Assembly (NCBI GenBank): GCA_027451905.1
Contig: DAIDHV010000008.1
Location: forward strand, 64,001 to 112,782
Length of the DNA: 48,782 nucleotides
Direction of reading: 5' to 3'
Source: Armatimonadota bacterium
GTDB lineage: Bacteria > Armatimonadota > Fimbriimonadia > Fimbriimonadales > Fimbriimonadaceae
Below the pieces are notes generated by a model. The model saw only the letters and a list, made by a program, of their open reading frames with translations. It was not told the DNA's origin and made no database searches. The translations under genes and the position numbers were made by a program. Positions 34,902 to 42,802 of the stretch are shown here, piece by piece; the first letter of the stretch is position 1, and every line of letters starts with the position of its first letter.

Positions 34902-35975
34902 CTAATTGCGACGAGGGGTAAAGTCGGTCTTAGCCGTCACCAATCGGCAATAACCTGCCATAAGGGCCGCGCAATCTTCCACATCCTTCAAAGACAGCAC
35001 TTCACAAGGTGTGTGCATGTACCGAAGCGGCACTCCCAGTAAACCAGTTGCCATTCCCGATCGGTTGATTTGCATCGCATTGGCGTCGGTACCGGTTCCG
35101 GCAGGAGAAACCGAAATCTGGTAAGGCAATTTTGCTTTAGCTGCTGCCTCTTCGATCATCTGAAAAACAATGGGATTGATGTTAGCCCCCCGGGTTACAG
35201 AGGGTCCTTTGCCAATCACCAATTCTCCATGCTTGCTTTTGCTAACGGAAGGATAATCGGTGGCATGGTTAACATCCACTGCAATTCCAGATTGGGCGTT
35301 GACGGTGTAGGCGCTTGTCCGCGCCCCTCTCAGCCCTATTTCCTCTTGAACGGTGGCAACCGCATAGACTCCCACTTTTGAATCCAGCCCTCCATCTTCT
35401 TTGAGTTGCCTCAGAGCTTCTGCAACGATAAAGGCACCCATTTTATTATCGAAACCTCTGGCTGCAACCCGATCACCTTGCAAAGGTTGGTATTCAGCTT
35501 GATAAGTCACGGGGTCTCCTAATTTGACCAATTTTTCGGCCTCTTCCTTAGAATTCACCCCGATATCAATCCACATTTCTTCTAACTTGGGCTTGGCTTC
35601 TCGCTCTTTAGAATCTAACAGATGGATGGCCTTGCGTCCAATAACTCCAGGAATCCGCTCTTTGCTATGAATCCAAACCCGCTGACCAATAACAATCGCG
35701 CTATCATGGCCGCCAACTTGGCTAAAGTACAACAATCCTTCTGGTGAGATGTAATGGATCACAAAACCAATTTCATCCATGTGCCCTGCCAACATGATCT
35801 TCATTGAAGCCTTAGGGTTGAGAACCGCAAAAACATTCCCATGACTGTCGGTGGAAACTTCATCTGCGAATCCAGAAGTGAACTGCCGGTAAAGCTCGGC
35901 CGCGCCTTCCTCGTATCCACTGGGCGAAGGTTCGTTGACGATTGATTTGAAGAATTCTAAGGATTTCTTTTTCAT
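34902..35975 (-). CDS. M42-family metallo-aminopeptidase
   Basis: The 357-residue cytosolic enzyme of the M42 (glutamyl aminopeptidase/cellulase M-like) family has MLAGHMDEIGFV (first His ligand), GFDNKMGAF (bridging Asp), TVQEEIGLRGA (catalytic Glu-Glu pair), IAVDVNHATDYP (Asp ligand) and PLRYMHTPCEVL (last His ligand). These enzymes form dodecameric tetrahedral shells that trim peptides. Length is normal. It starts 22 nt after the acyltransferase stop, so it is probably the last strongly linked gene of the carotenoid operon by position, though unrelated in function. Confidence 0.92.
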   Translation of the reverse strand: MKKKSLEFFKSIVNEPSPSGYEEGAAELYRQFTSGFADEVSTDSHGNVFAVLNPKASMKIMLAGHMDEIGFVIHYISPEGLLYFSQVGGHDSAIVIGQRVWIHSKERIPGVIGRKAIHLLDSKEREAKPKLEEMWIDIGVNSKEEAEKLVKLGDPVTYQAEYQPLQGDRVAARGFDNKMGAFIVAEALRQLKEDGGLDSKVGVYAVATVQEEIGLRGARTSAYTVNAQSGIAVDVNHATDYPSVSKSKHGELVIGKGPSVTRGANINPIVFQMIEEAAAKAKLPYQISVSPAGTGTDANAMQINRSGMATGLLGVPLRYMHTPCEVLSLKDVEDCAALMAGYCRLVTAKTDFTPRRN

Positions 35976-35997
35976 GGGTTTTTACAGAGATTACCGG

Positions 35998-36741
35998 TCA
36001 GCGAGGTTTGAAACGGGGCTTAGGGATTGAGCGCCCTTTGAATCCATACCGTTCGTTGACATCGAGAGTTCCGCCGTACAAGATGGGGCCGTGCTTTCCG
36101 AGTCGAAAATCATTGCGGGTTTGCTCTAGTAGGGTTGCAAGTTCGGCTTGGACCTTAGTCGCCGTCTCCATTCTTTGCGGGCCGGTTGCAGAAGGATTCA
36201 GGTCGATCGGAGAGCCAAGACTCACCACAACTTCCGGGCGCTCGTGGATGGATTGCTCATAAACAAGGGCAACGGGGGTAATCGACTTTGCCGGCAACAC
36301 CTTAAGCAAGTTGGCGAGCCCATCAGAAAATGGCAAAATATGGGGCCCTCTGTGCAGTTTGCCTTCTGCAAACAGTAGCAAACTACACCCTTGCTTCATC
36401 CTCTTGATGGTTGTTCTTACGGATTTTGCTCGGAGGCTGCTGTCGTTTTTAGGAAACGGCAAGCCCCCTATTTTTCCAAATAAAGGAAAGGCGTGATACT
36501 CTTCAATCCAGTCGGAAACCACAATCCCTAGCTGCTTGGCAACCAAATACATAATGTAGCCATCATGCCAGCCGTGATGATTACAAACAAAAATCGTAGG
36601 CGACTTTTGGCTTGTCATTGGGTTTGGACTGCATCCCCAATAAACGTTGTAAAAACGGGCGTGAACGGTTCGGCGGATCATGGCTCCAACCGCCTTACCA
36701 ACAACCCCTTGCTCTTGCACCGATGGGTTAAACAAGTCCAT
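35998..36741 (-). CDS. PlsC-like acyltransferase, probably for carotenoid or lipid acylation
   Basis: The 247-residue protein shows the PlsC acyltransferase motifs: NHHGWHDGY (the catalytic HX4D), LFGKIGGLPFPKND and LLFAEGKLHRGP (FxEGxxxR-like, acceptor binding), then ITPVALVYE. The reaction is transfer of an acyl chain to a hydroxyl group. Its start overlaps the last 14 nt of the CrtI-family gene, so it is translationally coupled to it. Acyltransferases coupled to carotenoid genes often acylate glycosylated carotenoids (staphyloxanthin-type pathways); that is the favoured inference here. A housekeeping lysophosphatidate acyltransferase is the alternative. Confidence 0.82.
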   Translation of the reverse strand: MDLFNPSVQEQGVVGKAVGAMIRRTVHARFYNVYWGCSPNPMTSQKSPTIFVCNHHGWHDGYIMYLVAKQLGIVVSDWIEEYHAFPLFGKIGGLPFPKNDSSLRAKSVRTTIKRMKQGCSLLLFAEGKLHRGPHILPFSDGLANLLKVLPAKSITPVALVYEQSIHERPEVVVSLGSPIDLNPSATGPQRMETATKVQAELATLLEQTRNDFRLGKHGPILYGGTLDVNERYGFKGRSIPKPRFKPR

Positions 36742-38221
36742 CTTCTTCCAACCGTTTCTCCACCAATTCGGCAGAAATAAGGGTCATTGGCAAACCATTG
36801 CCGGGCGTTGTGCTTGCCCCCACAAAGTACAACCCCTCCACCGACTTTGAACGATTTGAGGGCCGAAAACAAACGCTCTGAAAGAAATCATGGCTCAGCC
36901 CAAAAGCAGCCCCTTGGTTCAAGGAGAACTCTTCCTTCCAATCGGCAGGTCCCCGAGACTTTTTCACAAGAACCTTGCCGCGGTCAAAGCCAAATTCGGA
37001 TTCTAATCTGGCATAGACCTTGCCTTCGAGAGTATCCACGCTTTCTTGATCCCAATTGTAATCCAGATTGGGGCATGGAATAAGAACAAAAATGTTTTGG
37101 CACCCGTCTGGCGCCATGCAAGGCTCCGTACGTGAGCTCATCGCAACATAAAAAGACGGGTCGGAAGGCAGGGTCCTTTTTACAAAGATTTCCGATAGAT
37201 TTTGGTTGAAGTCTCTGCTTAAAGCAATATTGTGATGAGAAAAAGCAGGCAAATCTCCTTGGTAGCCCAGATACATCATTGCCGCCGAACAAGAGTAGCG
37301 ATACGGCTTCTTTTTGGCATGGTTTAGTTGCAGACCCGTAGAAAGGAAGTGAGCCTCGGCAAAAGGTAAATCCACGTTGCAGACAATGGCGTCGGCTTGA
37401 TGCTTGGTCCCGTCCACTAGCTCGACTTCTCGACCCCGAATCTGGCCAACTTCGGCATTAAGAATGATATTAACCCCCTTCTTTTCTGCCAAATTGGCAA
37501 CCGCCTTAGGGATGGAATTAAGCCCACCCTTGGGGTACCAAATCCCCTGCCCATATTCCATGTAGGTCAGCACTCCGTAAACGCTGGGCGCCTCCCATGG
37601 GCAAAGCCCCAAATACATGGTTTGGAGGCAAAAGAGGTTCTGCAGCCTTGGGTCTTGAAACCGCTTCTTCATCACCTTGTCTAATCTTCCCAGCATTCCG
37701 TGGCGGATTGCAGTCCAAGCCGTTTTTGGGGAAGCCAAATCCAAGACCGAGTTGTAATTTCTACGCACAAAATTGGGGATGCTGGCCTCATAGAGATCGG
37801 CAAGTTCTGTCAGCATCTTGGGATAGGCCTTGGCATCCTTGATTCCCGAGATTTTTTGAATCTGGCTGACCATTTGATCGAGGCTGGTTGTTGCATCGAT
37901 TTGGGTTCCATCTCCAAAAAACACTCGATTGCTTGGCTCGCAGAGTTGGCAGCTGACGTGATCTTCAAAGTGCTCTCCAACGTCTTGAAATAGCTTTCGG
38001 AAAGGATCCAGCATCATCAGCAAAGTTGGCCCGCCATCAAAGTGGAAATCACCCAAGTCGATTTGGTGACATCTTCCCCCTACAAAGCCGTTTTTTTCAA
38101 AGATGGTTACGGAGTGGCCCCGATGGGCCAAGCGAAGGGCAGTTGCCAGCCCGCCAAGCCCTGCACCGACCACGATAAATGACTTTGGAGACATCCTTTC
38201 AGCGTCTACGTTCCTTGCCAT
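36728..38221 (-). CDS. CrtI-family FAD-dependent carotenoid desaturase/oxygenase
   Basis: The protein has 497 residues from ATG 38221. A longer frame begins 18 codons upstream, but GATAAT ends 6 nt before ATG 38221, which would place the promoter inside it. FAD binding: FIVVGAGLGGLATALRLA (GxGxxG at 19-24), IFEKNGFVGGRC and FHFDGGPTLLMM. The C-terminus has GLYFVGASTTPGNGLPMTLISAEL, the CrtI/CrtN signature. It may be a phytoene or diapophytoene desaturase, or a terminal carotenoid oxidase of the CrtP/CrtNb type. The sequence alone does not decide. Coupled to an acyltransferase and downstream of a CruF-like gene, it belongs to a carotenoid pathway. No phytoene synthase is in the window. Confidence 0.88.
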   Translation of the reverse strand: MARNVDAERMSPKSFIVVGAGLGGLATALRLAHRGHSVTIFEKNGFVGGRCHQIDLGDFHFDGGPTLLMMLDPFRKLFQDVGEHFEDHVSCQLCEPSNRVFFGDGTQIDATTSLDQMVSQIQKISGIKDAKAYPKMLTELADLYEASIPNFVRRNYNSVLDLASPKTAWTAIRHGMLGRLDKVMKKRFQDPRLQNLFCLQTMYLGLCPWEAPSVYGVLTYMEYGQGIWYPKGGLNSIPKAVANLAEKKGVNIILNAEVGQIRGREVELVDGTKHQADAIVCNVDLPFAEAHFLSTGLQLNHAKKKPYRYSCSAAMMYLGYQGDLPAFSHHNIALSRDFNQNLSEIFVKRTLPSDPSFYVAMSSRTEPCMAPDGCQNIFVLIPCPNLDYNWDQESVDTLEGKVYARLESEFGFDRGKVLVKKSRGPADWKEEFSLNQGAAFGLSHDFFQSVCFRPSNRSKSVEGLYFVGASTTPGNGLPMTLISAELVEKRLEEDGLV

Positions 38222-38227
38222 GATCCT

Positions 38228-38233
38228 ATTATC
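38228..38233 (-). promoter_or_regulatory. -10 hexamer of the CrtI-family gene
   Basis: GATAAT on the minus strand ends 6 nt before ATG 38221. No Shine-Dalgarno sequence is present. It supports the shorter protein start and a leaderless transcript, although no clear -35 box is seen. Confidence 0.45.
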
Positions 38234-38359
38234 CAAGCCCGAACCTTGGCGCTTCTCTTTGGCCGGTTCTGGCAAATCTGAAAGCTAATTTCCTGAAGGT
38301 CTTCTCTGACGTCATTGCCAGAAATGGGTTGGAATTGGGAGCCGATTGCTGCTGTTCTT

Positions 38360-39097
38360 TCAATGAATTTGGCTCAGAGTCCACAAAAAAACAAGATGGC
38401 AAAGGGGCACAACCGCCGCCGGAATCGGAGTGGATTGCTTGGACTGCCTCGAAAAACCAGTTGGCTGCCGAGTATGACCCATCACAATCACGGCAATGAT
38501 GGCAGAGACCATAAGCCAGCCCACGAAATTAGAAACGGGGGCTCCGCCCGGCAACGGGCCTGATAATTGCCATTTCCAATACCCCAGGCGGCTGACCGCG
38601 ATGGGCTCCATCACAAGATCGGTCATCGCACTGGCAAACGCTGCAAAAAGGATTTGCCAAAGTTTGGATTTAGGAATCCAGGCTGCTGCCGTCGCGCTCC
38701 ATGAACCGGCAATCATAACCCACGCCAGCCCAACAAAGGCAGGAATCACCTGGTGGGGCTGAATGGTGACATACGGAATCCAATGGTGGGTGTAAGAGTA
38801 GTTTCCAAACGGGAAACCAGTCAAAACCCCTATGAACTCTGCAAGAGTGCCTACCACCGCAACGAGAATGACGACTCTGAACCCAACTGCGGCAGACTTG
38901 AACTGACCGAAATCGAGAAGGCTCAAACTGCCCAATCCGAGCATGATTGGACCAAAAACCTGTCCTCCTGCACGGAGGCTTTGCGGGTGCCCCTGAGCAG
39001 CCCTGGTTCCTAGCAAGGAAAGGACGATGAGCACCAAATAGCCCAAAAAAAAGTACGGCAGATTGCGTTTTGCCGATTGGGCATCAAGAACTGCCAT
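38360..39097 (-). CDS. CruF-like carotenoid biosynthesis membrane protein
   Basis: The 245-residue integral membrane protein has about seven hydrophobic helices. Motifs typical of the carotenoid hydratase family (CruF, DUF422) include LAEFIGVLTGFPFGNYSYT, TDLVMEPIAVSRLGYWKW and GGAPVSNFVGWLMVS. CruF adds water at the 1' position of an acyclic carotenoid end group before glycosylation, as in myxoxanthophyll-like pigments. The CrtI-family gene starts 138 bp downstream with its own -10. A glycosyltransferase partner (CruG) is not in the window. No clear promoter is seen for this gene. Confidence 0.85.
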   Translation of the reverse strand: MAVLDAQSAKRNLPYFFLGYLVLIVLSLLGTRAAQGHPQSLRAGGQVFGPIMLGLGSLSLLDFGQFKSAAVGFRVVILVAVVGTLAEFIGVLTGFPFGNYSYTHHWIPYVTIQPHQVIPAFVGLAWVMIAGSWSATAAAWIPKSKLWQILFAAFASAMTDLVMEPIAVSRLGYWKWQLSGPLPGGAPVSNFVGWLMVSAIIAVIVMGHTRQPTGFSRQSKQSTPIPAAVVPLCHLVFLWTLSQIH

Positions 39098-39301
39098 TTA
39101 AGAAATCCAACACTTAAGTTTTAGTTTATCGGTTGCAGCTTCCCCATCTCCATCCGAGGCAGAAACCGGCATGAGGTCAGTAGTTTAAGAATGTCCTAAG
39201 ACAGTGCAATCGGCATTCTCGAAAAGAAAACCCGCCCCCTCTTCTAGACAATCCTAACAACTTTTCATGGCTCGGGGCTGAAAAGGCACCGGAATTATGG
39301 C

Positions 39302-39307
39302 TATACT
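39302..39307 (+). promoter_or_regulatory. -10 hexamer of tRNA-Ser gene
   Basis: TATACT ends 12 nt before the tRNA 5' end. CTGAAA (39278-39283), 18 bp upstream, is a weak -35. Confidence 0.45.
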
Positions 39308-39319
39308 AAGAGAGTTCAC

Positions 39320-39411
39320 GGAGAGATGGCTGAGTGGACGAAAGCGCCCGCCTGCTAAGTGGGTAGGTGACGAAAGTCGCCTCTCGGGTTCGAATCCCGA
39401 TCTCTCCGCCA
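39320..39411 (+). tRNA. tRNA-Ser (anticodon GCU), CCA encoded
   Basis: The acceptor stem GGAGAGA (39320-39326) pairs with TCTCTCC (39401-39407). The discriminator G at 39408 is followed by genomic CCA (39409-39411). The anticodon stem CCCGC/GTGGG encloses CTGCTAA with GCT at 39354-39356, which reads AGC/AGU codons. A long variable arm (GGTGAC-GAAA-GTCGCC) marks a class II tRNA, as expected for serine. The T arm TCGGG-TTCGAAT-CCCGA is canonical. Confidence 0.97.
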
Positions 39412-39626
39412 CTAGGTTCAAAATGGGTCTAGCTGGTGTGTCATCTTGGTGTGTCGGTGGATGGATCAAGACCTGGTCATCATGCTAGCTTAATGTGGTT
39501 CCCTGCGCATGACCGGCCTAAGACCTTGGCGAGTTTGTCGGCAGGTTCGGTCATTCAAGCGTCAGAAACTGCTGTGTCAAGTTAGACCAAGGGCCTAAGC
39601 AACGGCTACAAGCGAAGAAGAAAGTT

Positions 39627-40880
39627 TCACAGCAAGAGTTCCCTCATGGCAGCAAGTGCCGACTGCACCACCCTTGCCCGGATATCCTCTCGAATGCCCC
39701 TGAACTGATGCTCGAACACCCGAACTCCGCTTTGATCCGCTATCCCAATATAAACCAGCCCAACCGGTTTTCCGTCAACATCCGCAGTGGGTCCTGCATT
39801 CCCGGTAGCGGCAATTGCAAAATCTGTATTTAATTTAATCCGGCAATTTGCGGCCATTGCCATCGCAACGGACTTGCTCACCGGTCCGTACTGATCAATT
39901 AAATCTTGCTCGATGCCAAGCAAATCTCTTTTTGCGCTTGGGTTGTAAACCACAAAACCACCCACATAAGCCCCGCTTGACCCAGGCACCGAGGTCAATG
40001 CCTCCCCGATTTTTCCTCCTGTGATACTTTCTGAAGTTGCCACGGTTTGGCCCCTTTTCAGAAGCAATTGGACCACCGCATATGCCAAAGTTTCTTCATC
40101 CACTCCGTAAACGGCGGGGCCAAGGAGCTTGCGGACCTCTTGCTCCACTGGCTGAATAATCCTGTTGGCTTCTTCTATGGACTCCGCTTTGGCGGAAAGC
40201 CTAATATGAACTTCCCCGACCTTTGCATACGGTGCCAATGTCGGATTTTGAGAGTCCATTAAGTGTTTAATCCTTGCTTCTGCCGAGCTTTCACCGATCC
40301 CAATGAGCCTTAGCGTGCGAGAGTGGATGATGGATTGCCCAGCTCTATCTGAACCCTTCTCATAGAGAGTTGACAGATAGTCACGGACGGGACCGCTGGC
40401 CATGGGGTTGAACTCACCGGGAGGGCCAGGTAAAGCAATCACAACTTTGCCATGCTTCTCGCAGATTAAACCAGGGGCAGTACCGTTGGGATTGGGAACA
40501 AATTGGGCCGATTCTGGCCTTTGTGCCTGGCGCAAATTGGATTCCACCATTTCAATCCCCCTGCTTTGAAAGAATTGGATTAACTGCTGCCGTGCCTCCT
40601 CCGATTCCAACAAGGAATCACCAAGTGCAGCCGCAATCGCATCACGGGTCAAGTCGTCACCAGTGGGGCCCAGGCCCCCAATCGTGATCACGATATCGGA
40701 CCGCGTCAACGCTTCCTCTATGGCAGATTGGAGGCGCTGAAAATTGTCGCCAATCGTAGTTCGACGTTGGCAATTAATGCCGCATTCGGCAAGGATGCGG
40801 GCCATTGTTGGCGCGTCCGTATCAATAATCTGCCCGAGAAGCAATTCGGTTCCAACCGAGAGTATTTCTGCACTAGCCAT
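39627..40880 (-). CDS. cinA: CinA-family nicotinamide-nucleotide amidase
   Basis: The 417-residue two-domain protein has an N-terminal MoCF-like domain (about 1-170) with ILSVGTELLLGQIIDTDAPTMARIL, TIGGLGPTGDDLTRDAIA and ALPGPPGEF. A C-terminal CinA amidase domain (about 258-417) shows ATSESITGGKIGEALTSVPG, YVGGFVVYNPSAKRDLLGI and AATGNAGPTADVDGKPVGL. The amidase removes the amide from NMN in the pyridine nucleotide cycle; the N-terminal half is linked to ADP-ribose pyrophosphatase activity in homologues. Length is the full-size form. It is transcribed alone, downstream of the PEP-CTERM gene and its terminator. Confidence 0.93.
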   Translation of the reverse strand: MASAEILSVGTELLLGQIIDTDAPTMARILAECGINCQRRTTIGDNFQRLQSAIEEALTRSDIVITIGGLGPTGDDLTRDAIAAALGDSLLESEEARQQLIQFFQSRGIEMVESNLRQAQRPESAQFVPNPNGTAPGLICEKHGKVVIALPGPPGEFNPMASGPVRDYLSTLYEKGSDRAGQSIIHSRTLRLIGIGESSAEARIKHLMDSQNPTLAPYAKVGEVHIRLSAKAESIEEANRIIQPVEQEVRKLLGPAVYGVDEETLAYAVVQLLLKRGQTVATSESITGGKIGEALTSVPGSSGAYVGGFVVYNPSAKRDLLGIEQDLIDQYGPVSKSVAMAMAANCRIKLNTDFAIAATGNAGPTADVDGKPVGLVYIGIADQSGVRVFEHQFRGIREDIRARVVQSALAAMRELLL

Positions 40881-40923
40881 TTTAGATTTTCATGGTCCGC
40901 CCACTCTAGTATTTAGTGTGAAA

Positions 40924-40958
40924 TAAAAAAAGGTTCAGCTGGCTTGCAGCTGAACCTT
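40924..40958 (-). terminator. Strong intrinsic terminator of the PEP-CTERM gene
   Basis: AAGGTTCAGCTG (40930-40941) and CAGCTGAACCTT (40947-40958) form a perfect 12-bp stem with a 5-nt loop. On the minus strand the stem runs into TTTTTTTAT. It lies 23 nt after the PEP-CTERM stop. Confidence 0.92.
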
Positions 40959-40981
40959 GATTGATGTGAATTTTGAAGAAC

Positions 40982-41701
40982 TTAGCTCTTTCTGCGTCTT
41001 GCAATGAGGCCCACAAGCCCGATGCCGAGAGCGGCAAAGCTGGCTGGTTCCGGAACGGATTGAACCGTGCCCTGGATGTCAATTCCGCCGTAGATTGGCC
41101 CACTGCCCAAAGTTGACCCTGCATCCATCCAGCCGCTGCCCATACCAAACCCATTGCCAGGATTTTGGAAAGCGTCTCCATAATTGGCACCGGCGGCATT
41201 TGTGCTTGTATAAACCTCATCAATAGACCCATAGACGCCAAAATCGGAACTCGGCGTTAGCCCGATCCAATATTCTCCTTTCGAAAGGTTTAAATTAAGG
41301 CCAGACAATGTCATTGTGTAAAAATTGCCAAGGCCAGCGCCTGTGTTTTGAGTAAAGGTGACCGTGCTTGTCGTTCCAGAAGCCGGATTGTTGGCTGCAC
41401 TTGGCAATGCTCCCGAATTCTGGAAAATGTTCAAGAGGGCGGATGCCTGGGTTCCGGTAGGAATCAATCCGCCGGCATCCAAAACTTGAATGCTGATGGA
41501 ATTGACCGTCCAATTTTGCGAAGCAACCACGTCGCTCACAATGAAACTTGCGCTTGTCATATTGGCAGCATCGGTAAAGTTGTCATTGAGGATGCCAATA
41601 GAATTGGCGGTGACCGTCTGGGTTTGGTTCCATAGATCGCTTGCAAAAACATGGCACGCCCCAACTGCCATGATGCTCAAGATCAAAAGTGTTCTCTTCA
41701 T
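40982..41701 (-). CDS. PEP-CTERM sorting-signal exported protein
   Basis: The 239-residue protein has a signal peptide (1-20, ending CHVFA), a beta-rich Asn/Ser/Gly/Thr-rich body and a C-terminal sorting signal: VPEPASFAAL, a hydrophobic helix (GIGLVGLIA) and RRRKS. This is the PEP-CTERM tripartite motif, recognised by exosortase (EpsH/XrtA) and linked to exopolysaccharide-producing Gram-negative bacteria. The body resembles PEP-CTERM proteins that describe choice-of-anchor type beta domains, but no domain is named with certainty. It is transcribed alone, with a strong terminator. No exosortase gene is in the window. Confidence 0.9.
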   Translation of the reverse strand: MKRTLLILSIMAVGACHVFASDLWNQTQTVTANSIGILNDNFTDAANMTSASFIVSDVVASQNWTVNSISIQVLDAGGLIPTGTQASALLNIFQNSGALPSAANNPASGTTSTVTFTQNTGAGLGNFYTMTLSGLNLNLSKGEYWIGLTPSSDFGVYGSIDEVYTSTNAAGANYGDAFQNPGNGFGMGSGWMDAGSTLGSGPIYGGIDIQGTVQSVPEPASFAALGIGLVGLIARRRKS

Positions 41702-41770
41702 TATTCGTAATCCAATTAGTGTAGTTCGTGTTCTAGGCAGAGTGGGTTAAATCCCGTTTTGCTTACTTAC

Positions 41771-41798
41771 AGTATAACAAGACGCGCTTAAATTCAGG
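41771..41798 (-). promoter_or_regulatory. Possible promoter of the PEP-CTERM gene
   Basis: On the minus strand TATACT (41771-41776) is a good -10, with a weak CCTGAA (41793-41798) 16 bp upstream. The leader to the ATG would be about 65 nt, unlike the leaderless pattern of other genes here. Confidence 0.35.
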
Positions 41799-41959
41799 CA
41801 AAGTTCGGCATCTTTTAATGCCAAGTCTACTAAAAACCAGTATAAATACTAGTCGCAAGCTGGCTCTTTGCTCATTCCTTAGTCTTGCACCTTTTGTTGC
41901 ATGCGCCATGAAATTGCCCCTGGTGCGGCTTTGCTTTCATCCCTACGTCCTTGCGGATT

Positions 41960-42802
41960 CTACGCAGATCCGTGGGGCCTGCTGAAGGCAATCATGCGAG
42001 GGATCAGGCCCAAATCATCCCTGGTTGCAACATGCTGCCATTCAGCTTCCAGAAATAAGTCCAACACCGGTCCAACCTGCCCCGCACCCAGCTCCACAAC
42101 CAGTTGGCCACCTGCGTTTTCTAAAAAATCGGCGGCTTCTTCAGCAAGCCGACGGTAGATGTCTAAGCCATCATCCCCGCCGTACAGGGCAACAGAAGGT
42201 TCAAAATCTTTCACCTCCTCGCTCAAATTATCATCACTGGCAACATAAGGAGGGTTGGAGACAATCCAATTGAACTTCTGACAGCGAAACCCAGACAGCA
42301 AATCTGACTCTACAAACTTCACTTTGGCGCTAAGACGCTCGCTATTTCCTGCGGCCACGGCAAGGGCATCTGCAGAAACGTCGGAGGCCACAACCTGCAA
42401 ATCTGGCCTTTCGAGGGCTAATGTAATGCCAATACACCCGCTTCCGCAGGCCAAATCCAAGACCGATTGACCAAGCTGGCAATGGGCAAGAACATACTCC
42501 ACCAGAATTTCGGTTTCCTGTCGAGGAATCAGCACTCGAGAATCAACTATAAAGTCACGACCGTAAAACTCTCTCTTGCCAACAATATAGGCCAAAGGTT
42601 CATGATTGAGGCGTCGAACCAGCAAACCTTCAAGTTGTTGAATTTGTTCGATCGAAAGAACGCTTTCTCCATGGCCGATCAGCCAGGCTCTGGATTCACC
42701 CAGCCCTTTGCATGCTAATATTTGGCTTTCTAAAGAGGAGCTTTTTAGCCCCAGTTTTTGCAGCCGAGATCGTGCCTGCCCAATCCAATCGGAAACCGTC
42801 AT
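41960..42802 (-). CDS. prmC: Release factor glutamine methyltransferase
   Basis: The 280-residue SAM-dependent methyltransferase modifies the GGQ glutamine of RF1/RF2. The N-terminal helical domain (about 1-75) is followed by DSRVLIPRQETEILVEYVL and VLDLACGSGCIGITLALE (SAM loop). The catalytic NPPY motif lies in WIVSNPPYVASDDNLSEEVKDFEPSVALYGG, of which the first part is diagnostic. Length is standard. Its ATG overlaps the hflX stop (ATGA), so it is translationally coupled to hflX. prfA, its usual neighbour, is not in the window. Confidence 0.94.
   Translation of the reverse strand: MTVSDWIGQARSRLQKLGLKSSSLESQILACKGLGESRAWLIGHGESVLSIEQIQQLEGLLVRRLNHEPLAYIVGKREFYGRDFIVDSRVLIPRQETEILVEYVLAHCQLGQSVLDLACGSGCIGITLALERPDLQVVASDVSADALAVAAGNSERLSAKVKFVESDLLSGFRCQKFNWIVSNPPYVASDDNLSEEVKDFEPSVALYGGDDGLDIYRRLAEEAADFLENAGGQLVVELGAGQVGPVLDLFLEAEWQHVATRDDLGLIPRMIAFSRPHGSA

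Noticed and set aside
39436-39457. Repeated GGTGTGTC after the tRNA gene
   Set aside because: Two short copies in a low-complexity stretch; no att-like match to the tRNA 3' end and no integrase nearby.
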